DNA from: an uncultured Collinsella sp.
Lineage (GTDB): Bacteria; Actinomycetota; Coriobacteriia; Coriobacteriales; Coriobacteriaceae
DNA length: 12,820 bases
Reading direction: 5' to 3'
Assembly (NCBI GenBank): GCA_900757385.1
Contig: CAAENO010000036.1
Span: 1 to 12,820 of the forward strand
The position numbers and the translations under genes are program-made. Shown piece after piece: positions 7,442 through 12,820 of this stretch. The notes below the pieces were generated by a model. It did not search any database and had not been told where the DNA came from. It saw only the letters and a program-made list of their open reading frames with translations. Numbering within the stretch: the stretch's first letter is position 1; each line of letters starts with the position of its first letter.

Positions 7442-7575
7442 CTTCTAGTTCCCCTCGTAGTCGTTTGAACGTTCGGGATACTTTAGCACAGTGGAGCGTC
7501 AGGCGCGACCGAATCACAGCAAAACCCGAGTGCGCCGCTATGATTTACAGGATGGTTACATGGGGGAGGGGTGCT

Positions 7576-7653
7576 TTACTCCTCGGGCAAATCCAAATCT
7601 GCGAGCGAAGGCATGAGGTTCTCTAGGCGCTTGATTTCTTCGTCGCAAATTAG
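7576..7653 (-). pseudogene. Open fragment resembling the tail of a lost gene
   Basis: In the gap between the antiporter stop and serC, a minus-strand frame reads LICDEEIKRLENLMPSLADL and on to an acidic DLPEE end and a TAA at 7578-7576, with a TAG just upstream (7656-7654). Codon choice looks like real coding DNA and the peptide looks like an acidic amphipathic C-terminus. There is no ATG/GTG start with a ribosome site. It could be a remnant of a deleted gene or chance; 25 codons are too few to decide. Confidence 0.2.
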
Positions 7654-7667
7654 CTAACCCCTGGTCA

Positions 7668-9269
7668 CTACGACGCCAGTGTGGCGATGACAGCTTCGTC
7701 GCCGGCGTGGACTTGGGTGTTGCCGTCGGGGATGATCGTTTGGCCTTCGCGCTTGAGCATCACCACGATAAACGGGTGCTTGCCCTGCGGCACGTCGCGC
7801 AGGCGCTGACCGGCCAGGCGACCGTGGGGCGTCACGGTGACCTCGCGCAGCGTAACCTCGGCACGCTCTTCAAACGTTGGCGCGGCCATAACCAGAAGGT
7901 CGCCTTCTTCAATTACGGTGTCGCCGTTGGGCAGCACGGGGTGTGCGCCGTCACGCAGCACCAGGACCACGAGCATGTCCGTCGCGCTGCCAATATCGGC
8001 GAGCGAGCGTCCGGCAAACGGATGTCCAGCGCCCACCTTGAGCTTTACAAACGACATGCCGTCCTCGTCGCGGTAGTCGTTAAAGGTGCGGCGCACGTCG
8101 CCGGTCTCATCGATCATATCGAGCTTCTTTGCCACCGCCGGCAGCAGCGAGCCCTGCACCACGATGCTCGACGCGGCAATCACAAACACCAGGTCAAATA
8201 GGTCGTGTCCGCCGGGAACGCCGGCCACCACGGCAAAGAGACTAAAGACGACCGAAGCTGCTCCGCGCAGGCCCGCCCAGCTTACGAGCGCGACCTGGCT
8301 GGGATTCGTCTTAAAGGGCGCTAGGATCACGCCGACGGCGATGGGGCGGCTCACGAAGAGCATGAACGCCATGAGCGCCAGGCCCGGCAGCAGCATCTGC
8401 GGCAGGCGTGCGGGCGTTACGAGCAGGCCGAGCAAGAAGAAGATGGTCATCTCTGCCATCTCGGTGAGGGTGTCGAAGAAGTGCGCCATCTCGACCTTAC
8501 CGGTGATGTCGCTTGCGCCCAGCACAATGCCTGCAAGGTATACGGCCAAAAAGCCGTTGCCGCCCAGGTAGCTCGGCAGCGCGTAGGCGACGATGGCCAC
8601 GGCGAACAAGAAGATGGTCTGCGCGCCTTCGGCCGTTGCGTGTGCGCGCTCAATCAGACGGCTGGATGTCCAGCCGATGGCAAGGCCCAACCCCACGCCC
8701 AGGATGATCTGCTTGGTCAGCAGCACGGGAATGTCGATATTGCCGCCCGCCGCGAGGGTCGCGAGCACGGCGGTGAGCATGTAGGCGACGGGGTCGTTGG
8801 AGCCCGATTCGACCTCGAGCAGCGAGTCGGTGCCGCCCCTCAGCGAAAGGCTGTGCTCGCGCAGAACGCTAAAGACGCTGGCCGCGTCGGTGGACGCCAC
8901 GACCGATCCCAGCAGCAGGCCGCCGATCCAGTCGAAGCCCAGCACAAAGTGGGCGAACACGCCGGTGATGCCTGCGGTGATGACGACGCCGAGCGTGCTC
9001 AGCAGCACCGCCGGCGCGGCGACGGGCTTGGCGCGGTCTATGTTGGTGTTAAAGCCGCCGTAGAACATGATGAACAATAGCGCCGTGCTGCAGACGGTTT
9101 CGGTGAGTGCGTAGTCGCTAAAGTCGATATGCGCCGGGCCGTTGACGCCCAACAGCATGCCGAGCGCGATAAAGATAAGCAGGGTGGGGAAGGGGAGCTT
9201 TTTGCCGACGGGTTTGATGGTCAGGCACAAAATGATGACGAGGCCGATAAAAAGAAGGATCTGGTTCAT
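7668..9269 (-). CDS. CPA1-type cation/proton antiporter with two RCK_C domains
   Basis: The 533-residue inner-membrane protein resembles NhaP2/CvrA-type K+(Na+)/H+ antiporters. Residues 1-385 carry about 12 hydrophobic segments. The ion-binding core shows ASTDAASVFSVLR (D128) and EVESGSNDPVAYML (N158-D159), the conserved 'ESxxNDPVA' motif; SWAGLRGAASVVF (330-342) is the late conserved arginine helix. Two tandem RCK_C (TrkA-C) domains follow, about 404-465 (VGAGHPFAGRSLADI ... VIEEGDLLVMAAP) and about 473-533 (GRLAGQRLRDV ... VHAGDEAVIATLA). RCK_C domains in Gram-positive transporters can bind ligands such as cyclic di-AMP, so ligand gating is possible. The ATG at 9269 has AGGAG 12 bases upstream, a longish gap. 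It is a single gene, divergent from the metallophosphatase. Whether K+ or Na+ is carried cannot be told. Confidence 0.9.
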   Translation of the reverse strand: MNQILLFIGLVIILCLTIKPVGKKLPFPTLLIFIALGMLLGVNGPAHIDFSDYALTETVCSTALLFIMFYGGFNTNIDRAKPVAAPAVLLSTLGVVITAGITGVFAHFVLGFDWIGGLLLGSVVASTDAASVFSVLREHSLSLRGGTDSLLEVESGSNDPVAYMLTAVLATLAAGGNIDIPVLLTKQIILGVGLGLAIGWTSSRLIERAHATAEGAQTIFLFAVAIVAYALPSYLGGNGFLAVYLAGIVLGASDITGKVEMAHFFDTLTEMAEMTIFFLLGLLVTPARLPQMLLPGLALMAFMLFVSRPIAVGVILAPFKTNPSQVALVSWAGLRGAASVVFSLFAVVAGVPGGHDLFDLVFVIAASSIVVQGSLLPAVAKKLDMIDETGDVRRTFNDYRDEDGMSFVKLKVGAGHPFAGRSLADIGSATDMLVVLVLRDGAHPVLPNGDTVIEEGDLLVMAAPTFEERAEVTLREVTVTPHGRLAGQRLRDVPQGKHPFIVVMLKREGQTIIPDGNTQVHAGDEAVIATLAS

Positions 9270-9418
9270 GGATGGTGTCCGCTCCTGGGTGGTTGGCGTG
9301 GCACGGTTAGTTGTCTGCGGTTATTTGTACCCAAAGATGGTGGGTTTATGGGGTTGGATTGCGGGCGTGCGCGATATCGTCATAGACGGCTGCCGTCTTT
9401 GCCTCTGCTCGGAAACCC

Positions 9419-9447
9419 TTTCCAGCTTTATTGCAACGGAGTACAAT
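9419..9447 (+). promoter_or_regulatory. Predicted sigma-A promoter of the metallophosphatase
   Basis: TTTCCA (9419-9424, 4 of 6 to TTGACA) is followed after exactly 17 bases by TACAAT (9442-9447, 5 of 6 to TATAAT). Transcription would begin near 9454, giving a leader of about 70 bases before the ATG at 9523. The leader holds a palindrome (9459-9475) and a small hairpin TGCGGC/GCCGCA (9481-9503). Confidence 0.6.
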
Positions 9448-9458
9448 GGGTAACGTTT

Positions 9459-9475
9459 AAGTTCAACTTGAAGTT
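9459..9475. promoter_or_regulatory. Operator-like palindrome at the transcript start
   Basis: AAGTTCAACTTGAAGTT is a 17-bp palindrome centred on C9467 with a single mismatched pair (G/G). It begins 12 bases after the -10 box, a typical place for a repressor site. No regulator gene is adjacent, so the factor is unknown. Confidence 0.4.
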
Positions 9476-9522
9476 TTAGTTGCGGCGCCGGGCTTTGGCC
9501 GCAATGCAAGGAGAGGCGTACC

Positions 9523-10362
9523 ATGGCGATCTATGTGACATCTGATGCTCACGGGCACGTGCGTGCGCTTGACGAGGCCCTGTCCAAGATTTCGTTGACG
9601 TCCGACGACACGCTGTACGTGTTGGGCGACATGATCGATCGCGGGCCCGATCCGGTCGGCGTTATTAAGCTCGTGCGCTCGCTGCCCAACGCCCGCGTGC
9701 TCAAGGGCAATCACGAGCAGATCATGCTCGATGCCATCATTGGCCAGGATCCGCTCGATGCCGAGACCTGGGATATCAACGGTGGCTGGACGACGCGCGA
9801 GCAGCTCAACGACATGGAATTTGACGCATACGAGGAGCTCGTGCGATGGATGGCCGCGCTGCCGCTCTACGCGGTGGCCGAGACCGAGGAGCGCCCGTAT
9901 CTGCTGGTACACGCTGGAATCGAGATGAAGGCGGCGCGCGCGTTTTTGCTTGAGCATGGCGTCGATTGTGCCGATGGCGTTGGAGCGGTGGGTGCCGATC
10001 GCGAGCTGCTGCAGCAGATGCTCGCGGTGCAGTCGGCCGATGACCTGCTGTGGATTCGTCACGGCTATTGGGATGCGCCGACCGGGCTGCTTTCTGCCGA
10101 GGGCAAGGGTCCGGTCGTGGTGAGCGGTCACACGCCAACGGTGTCGCTCGGGCGTTATTGCGAGGTCGGTGGTCTTGCGGGGCTCGATGAGGAGTCGGGC
10201 CGCGGGCAGATCGTGCGCCTGGGCGGCGAGGATGCCGCCGGTGTGCCCGATCGCATCGACATCGACTGCGCTGCCGCCACCGGCTCCGAGTTCGGCCGCG
10301 TCGGGATCCTGCGCCTGGATGATGGCGCGGAGTTCTACGCGAATATCAACCCAGGCGAATAA
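9523..10362 (+). CDS. PP1-like serine/threonine or diadenosine-polyphosphate metallophosphatase
   Basis: The 279-residue cytoplasmic protein is a calcineurin-like metallophosphoesterase of the PPP group (protein phosphatase 1, ApaH, PrpE). Metal-binding and catalytic motifs are complete: SDAHGH with D8 and H10, GDMIDRG with D36 and D39-R40, GNHE with N63 and H64, LLVHAG with H130, and SGHTPT with H203. The family dephosphorylates phosphoproteins or splits Ap4A-type dinucleotides; the motifs do not separate the two. The ATG at 9523 has AAGGAGAGG (9508-9516) 6 bases upstream. It has its own promoter (9419-9447) and terminator (10491-10534), so it is probably a single-gene unit divergent from the antiporter. 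Residues 210-250, between the last motif and the C-terminal strands, are acidic and glycine-rich and look family-specific. Confidence 0.9.
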   Translation: MAIYVTSDAHGHVRALDEALSKISLTSDDTLYVLGDMIDRGPDPVGVIKLVRSLPNARVLKGNHEQIMLDAIIGQDPLDAETWDINGGWTTREQLNDMEFDAYEELVRWMAALPLYAVAETEERPYLLVHAGIEMKAARAFLLEHGVDCADGVGAVGADRELLQQMLAVQSADDLLWIRHGYWDAPTGLLSAEGKGPVVVSGHTPTVSLGRYCEVGGLAGLDEESGRGQIVRLGGEDAAGVPDRIDIDCAAATGSEFGRVGILRLDDGAEFYANINPGE

Positions 10363-10490
10363 TCGGTGCAAAGGGTAGCTAATTTGGGACGGAGCTTTTT
10401 TGACTACTTTCGGAGAATAGCGCCTTCTTGCTCGGTAAGCGCGAGAAATGAGGAACGTCTGCGTCCTCGGCAGTGCGAAAATGCTCGAAA
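10363..10490. other. Non-coding stretch after the metallophosphatase
   Basis: No credible gene is seen. It contains a T6 run at 10397-10402 without a convincing stem before it, and a small bulged hairpin GAGGA/TCCTC at 10450-10468. It leads to the strong terminator at 10491, so it is probably the 3' untranslated part of the metallophosphatase message. Confidence 0.5.
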
Positions 10491-10534
10491 AACCGTCGCA
10501 ACGGAGTCAAACGACGTTGCGACGGTTCTTTTTT
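10491..10534. terminator. Strong bidirectional intrinsic terminator
   Basis: A perfect 13-bp stem (AACCGTCGCAACG at 10491-10503 with 10515-10527) has an 11-base loop and is followed by CTTTTTT on the plus strand. On the minus strand the stem is followed by TTTCGAGC, with the AA of the stem extending the T-run. It can end the metallophosphatase message and the convergent flippase message. Confidence 0.92.
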
Positions 10535-10547
10535 GGCTGCCCGCTGG

Positions 10548-10670
10548 CTAAGTGAGTAGACTTTTTTGGAAATGCCGAGCAGCCGGCAAATTTGCCTCAA
10601 CAAAACCGCAGGTCACTGACTTGTGTTTTGCCGGTGTGGTCAGGGATTCGGCAAAAGTCTACTCACTTAG
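10548..10670. repeat. 123-bp element with perfect 18-bp terminal inverted repeats (MITE-like)
   Basis: CTAAGTGAGTAGACTTTT (10548-10565) and its exact reverse complement (10653-10670) bound the element. Inside, GCCGA (10574-10578) pairs with TCGGC (10648-10652), and CCGGCAAA (10583-10590) with TTTGCCGG (10627-10634), so the whole could fold as one long imperfect hairpin. Two short palindromes, GGCAAATTTGCC (10585-10596) and GTCACTGAC (10612-10620), lie within. It has no coding capacity. TA occurs at both ends (10549-10550 and 10668-10669), as expected if TA were duplicated on insertion by an IS630/Tc1-type enzyme, though TA is also part of the repeat. A structured RNA or a second terminator for the flippase message is the alternative. 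Confidence 0.6.
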
Positions 10671-10717
10671 TTTTGCGTGTCGCAAATCGTCCGCAACGAG
10701 ACCCCCCATTGCGCCAA

Positions 10718-12292
10718 TTAGGCGCCGTACGGGTTGCGGTCGCGCTCGATGCGTTGGCGGATGTGGGCGTATTCGATAATCAGCAGCACCAGGAGTAGGG
10801 CCATGATGGCTAGGTAGCTCACCACGGCGCCCATCAGACCCAGCAGGTTGATCAGGATCACCGGCAGCACTACGCTTACGGCGAAGCAGATCAGGTAGAT
10901 TTTGGTGACGTCGCCGGCATGGCGCAGCACCGTGATGATGGCGTAGGGAAAGTCGATGGCCGCGGTGACGCCGCCGGCGACAACCATCAGCAGTGCCAGC
11001 GTGCGGTAGCGCTCAAAATTGAGGCCGTACATGAAGCTCATGAGGGGAATACCGGGACCTGCCATAAATGCGGCGCACACGCTGGTGATGACCACGATCA
11101 GTGCCATAACGGCAACAATAATCAGGTCAAAGCGACGACGCTTGCGAGGATTAGCCCAAATGCTCGACAAACGCAGGAGCTGCGGTTTATAGATAAATCC
11201 AATGCTCAACAAAATAGCCTGCGCCGGAAAGAACAGGGCATTAAAGTACAGCTGATACTTGTAGGCCAGCGTGCCTTCCATCACGAACTTGGGCATGCTC
11301 TCGATAAGGTTGAACAGGAACAGCGCGCCAAAAAGCGGGGCGCACTGGATAAACAGGTGACCGACCTCGCGCAGGCTCACGCGGCGCGATTTTTCGGTTT
11401 CGAGCAGGGCGAGCGGCGCGGTGACCAGAACGAGCGAGGCGATCGCGGTAACACCCATGGCCATGGCGGCGATGGGCATGCTGCGCGTGAGGAACAGTAC
11501 CACGCTAAAGACCGCGATGACGCCGACGGATCGTAGCGTTTGGCTCATGCCGGCCAGGTAGAGTTTGTCGGCCTGCTGCAGGCGGCCCTCGTACACGTCG
11601 GCAATGCCGTCGATCACCTTATACAGGTAGACGCCCAGGCCGATTGTGGCCATCTGCGCATCGTAGCCGCGGGCGCTGCTGTATACCAGGCCGCATGCCA
11701 GCGCGAGCGCTCCGCAGATCCAGCGGTTGAGCTGGTAAGAGGCAAAGGACGTCTTTTCGTCGATGTCCGAGACCTGGAAATTGCGCACGCCGTAGTTGCA
11801 CGCGATCATGATGAGCGTGCCGGTGACAAAGGCGATGGAGAATTTGCCAGCCTCCTCGGCGCCCACGAGCTGTGTGGACACGATGGTGAGCAACGGAAAC
11901 GCCATGCCCCATACGGCGGTGCCCAGGGTATTCCAAAGGTAGTCGCGACGGGTGGCGTGATCTTCGTACTCGGCTTCTTGCGTGGAGAAGCCGCCGCCGT
12001 AGACGGCTCCGAGCAGGCGGTTCCACCAGGCATTGACCATGCGGTGGATGGGGCCGGGCTGGCGATCGCGCTCGCGGCGACGGCGTGTGGCCTGGCTGCT
12101 GTCGGGACCGCCGGCGTTACGCTGGCTTAGCTCTTGGATTCGTGCGAGCTCCTCGGCGGTGTGCGATGCGGGGAACAGGCCGTTCTCGATGCGTCCGCCC
12201 TGCCCGTGCGCCCCGTCCGATACGGTGGGGTCGGCGACGCCATTGCGGCGGGCGATGGCGCGGCGAATGCTATCGATGGGCGTGATGCTCAA
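10718..12292 (-). CDS. Polysaccharide / lipid-linked oligosaccharide flippase (PST/Wzx-like)
   Basis: The 524-residue protein is an integral membrane protein of the MOP superfamily (polysaccharide biosynthesis/flippase type). From about residue 118 (YLWNTLGTAVWGMAFPLLT) to about 505 it carries roughly 12 hydrophobic segments, and it ends in a short basic tail. Such proteins flip undecaprenyl-linked sugar units across the membrane for capsule or wall polymers. The start is TTG at 12292, chosen because AGAAAGGA (12307-12300) lies 7 bases upstream; the frame is open further upstream but without a ribosome site. Odd: about 115 hydrophilic residues precede the first membrane segment, including a basic run near 69-77 (TRRRRERDR), whereas this family normally starts its first helix near the N-terminus. 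No glycosyltransferase genes are adjacent. A short hairpin GCGCC-AATTA-GGCGC (10711-10725) covers the stop codon. Confidence 0.82.
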   Translation of the reverse strand: MSITPIDSIRRAIARRNGVADPTVSDGAHGQGGRIENGLFPASHTAEELARIQELSQRNAGGPDSSQATRRRRERDRQPGPIHRMVNAWWNRLLGAVYGGGFSTQEAEYEDHATRRDYLWNTLGTAVWGMAFPLLTIVSTQLVGAEEAGKFSIAFVTGTLIMIACNYGVRNFQVSDIDEKTSFASYQLNRWICGALALACGLVYSSARGYDAQMATIGLGVYLYKVIDGIADVYEGRLQQADKLYLAGMSQTLRSVGVIAVFSVVLFLTRSMPIAAMAMGVTAIASLVLVTAPLALLETEKSRRVSLREVGHLFIQCAPLFGALFLFNLIESMPKFVMEGTLAYKYQLYFNALFFPAQAILLSIGFIYKPQLLRLSSIWANPRKRRRFDLIIVAVMALIVVITSVCAAFMAGPGIPLMSFMYGLNFERYRTLALLMVVAGGVTAAIDFPYAIITVLRHAGDVTKIYLICFAVSVVLPVILINLLGLMGAVVSYLAIMALLLVLLIIEYAHIRQRIERDRNPYGA

Positions 12293-12320
12293 AGCGGAGT
12301 CCTTTCTATTGCTGCGCTCT

Positions 12321-12326
12321 AGTATA
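12321..12326 (-). promoter_or_regulatory. Possible -10 box of the flippase gene
   Basis: On the minus strand TATACT (5 of 6 to TATAAT) lies 28 bases before the TTG start, which would give a short leader. The expected -35 position shows no good match, so it is a weak call. Confidence 0.35.
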
Positions 12327-12351
12327 GACGCGACGGTGTTCGTTCGTGTTT

Positions 12352-12486
12352 TTGAACAGGTTGTTCGATAATTTCGGCGGCGCCATTCAGTAGCCGGCAC
12401 TCGGGGACGTTCCTTATGTGCCGGCACTTTGGGAACGTCCCTAAGTGCCGGCATCCGGGGTCGCTCCTTGGTTGTTGCCTGTTCAA
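12352..12486. repeat. REP-like palindromic array
   Basis: Arms at 12393-12413 and 12432-12452 match as inverted repeats in 19 of 21 positions (cores GCCGGCACT and GGGACGTTCC). The loop holds a further perfect palindrome GTGCCGGCAC (12418-12427), so the GCCGGCAC box occurs three times. A worn second copy follows: GGGGTCGCTCCTTGG (12457-12471) and GTGTCCCTAACG (12489-12500). TTGAACAGG (12352-12360) and CCTGTTCAA (12478-12486) face each other at the edges. It lies between two divergent genes. This layout resembles REP/BIME elements mobilised by RAYT transposases; no such transposase is in the window. Confidence 0.7.
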
Positions 12487-12554
12487 GAGTGTCCCTAACG
12501 ACTAGGCCGCTTGCGTGCGATTTTTGACCGTTGGGCGGGCGCTTCGCCGTTGCC

Positions 12555-12570
12555 GCAAAAACGTTTTTGC
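12555..12570. promoter_or_regulatory. Perfect 16-bp palindrome upstream of pckA
   Basis: GCAAAAACGTTTTTGC is a perfect palindrome with a central CG, about 75 bases before the pckA ATG. LacI/GalR-family operators have this shape (AAACGTTT core). No clear -35/-10 pair could be assigned around it, so whether it represses or activates is open. Confidence 0.5.
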
Positions 12571-12587
12571 ATATCGGGTACAACGGG

Positions 12588-12603
12588 CTTTACGTGAGTA
12601 AAG
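12588..12603. promoter_or_regulatory. Inverted repeat in the pckA leader
   Basis: CTTTAC-GTGA-GTAAAG has perfect 6-bp arms and a 4-base spacer, 41 bases before the pckA ATG. It may be a second operator or a leader hairpin. Confidence 0.4.
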
Positions 12604-12644
12604 TGCGCGCCTCGTCCACGTGTCGCGCTTTTAAAGGAGGCCCC

Positions 12645-12820
12645 ATGCCAGGTGTTACCCCTGCAGAAGTTCTGTCCAACTTTGGCATTACGCTGGTCGA
12701 AGATCCTGCCGAGAACCAGCCCCGCCTGCTGGTCGACCTGCCGGCAGCCGAGCTCGTCGAGCACGCCATCCGTCGCAACGAAGGTCGTATGGCCTCCAAC
12801 GGCGCGCTGGTGATCGAGAC
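12645..12820 (+). CDS. pckA: Phosphoenolpyruvate carboxykinase (ATP), N-terminal part
   Basis: Only the first 58 codons and two bases are present; the gene runs off the window. The start ATG at 12645 has AAAGGAGG (12633-12640) 4 bases upstream. The product begins MPGVTPAEVLSNFGI and reaches HAIRRNEGRMASNGALVIET, matching the ATP-type PckA segment 'l.RnEG.lts.GAv...TG.ytGRSPkDkfiv' that precedes the substrate-binding GRSPKD loop, here beyond the window. The enzyme interconverts oxaloacetate and phosphoenolpyruvate using ATP/ADP and CO2; in gut anaerobes it often runs in the carboxylating, ATP-forming direction. Two palindromes upstream (12555-12570, 12588-12603) suggest transcriptional control. 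The catalytic region cannot be checked. Confidence 0.85.
   Translation, partial: MPGVTPAEVLSNFGITLVEDPAENQPRLLVDLPAAELVEHAIRRNEGRMASNGALVIE

Noticed and set aside
10379..10779. Short frames on both strands through the inverted-repeat element sharing a KVYSL peptide
   Set aside because: The shared peptide simply reflects the inverted repeats being read from both sides; there are no ribosome sites and the frames cross a terminator.
12354..12366. GAACAGGTTGTTC as a LexA/SOS box
   Set aside because: Gram-positive LexA boxes need CGAAC-N4-GTTCG; here the spacing is five bases and the outer G is missing. The bases are better explained as the edge of the repeat array.
12393..12502. CRISPR array
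   Set aside because: The repeated boxes are palindromic and unevenly spaced, with related rather than unique spacers, and no cas genes are present.
12555..12570. The pckA palindrome as a catabolite-responsive (cre) site for CcpA
   Set aside because: The centre fits, but the ends are CA...TG rather than the required TG...CA, so only a general LacI-type operator is claimed.
12293..12583. Upstream extension of the flippase frame to 12583
   Set aside because: It would read through the REP-like array and the palindromic region, lacks a ribosome site, and the TTG at 12292 has a good one.

Overview
The window is chromosomal DNA from a high-GC Gram-positive bacterium, most likely a gut Coriobacteriia member such as Collinsella. 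This is inferred from G/C-rich third codon positions, AGGAG-type ribosome sites, TTG starts, a clostridial-type SerA and an ATP-type PckA. I could not run a database search, so the genus is an inference.

Layout. (1) 1-1455, plus strand: the tail of a nitroreductase, then two tandem paralogous histidine phosphatases, closed by a bidirectional terminator at 1501-1539. (2) 1583-3532, minus strand: an M20 metallopeptidase/deacylase followed by a short DUF1015-like protein, a likely two-gene operon. (3) 3687-4736, plus strand: an orphan protein with a predicted PD-(D/E)XK (DUF559/Vsr-like) C-terminal domain, followed by an AT-rich gap holding one doubtful small ORF. (4) 5084-7441, minus strand: serC-serA, the first two enzymes from 3-phosphoglycerate towards serine, ending in a strong terminator. 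(5) 7668-9269, minus strand: a CPA1-type cation/proton antiporter with two C-terminal RCK_C domains. (6) 9523-10362, plus strand: a PP1-like metallophosphatase with a visible promoter and a palindrome at its transcript start. (7) 10363-10717: a gap with a bidirectional terminator and a 123-bp element with perfect 18-bp terminal inverted repeats. (8) 10718-12292, minus strand: a polysaccharide flippase with an unusual N-terminal tail. (9) 12293-12644: a gap holding a REP-like palindromic array and two operator-like palindromes before pckA, whose start is at 12645 and which runs off the window.

Functional links. SerC and SerA form a clear pathway unit. DUF1015 proteins are, to my knowledge, often encoded beside serC/serA, and the short DUF1015-like gene here is about 2.8 kb from serA. 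A phosphoserine phosphatase, needed to finish serine synthesis, is not obvious in the window; the histidine phosphatases belong to a superfamily that includes metal-independent phosphoserine phosphatases, but the link is speculative.

No clear new multi-gene system is visible. The points most worth a second look are the orphan nuclease-like protein, the 18-bp TIR element, the REP-like array, the degenerate DUF1015 protein, and the replaced active-site residues of SerA.
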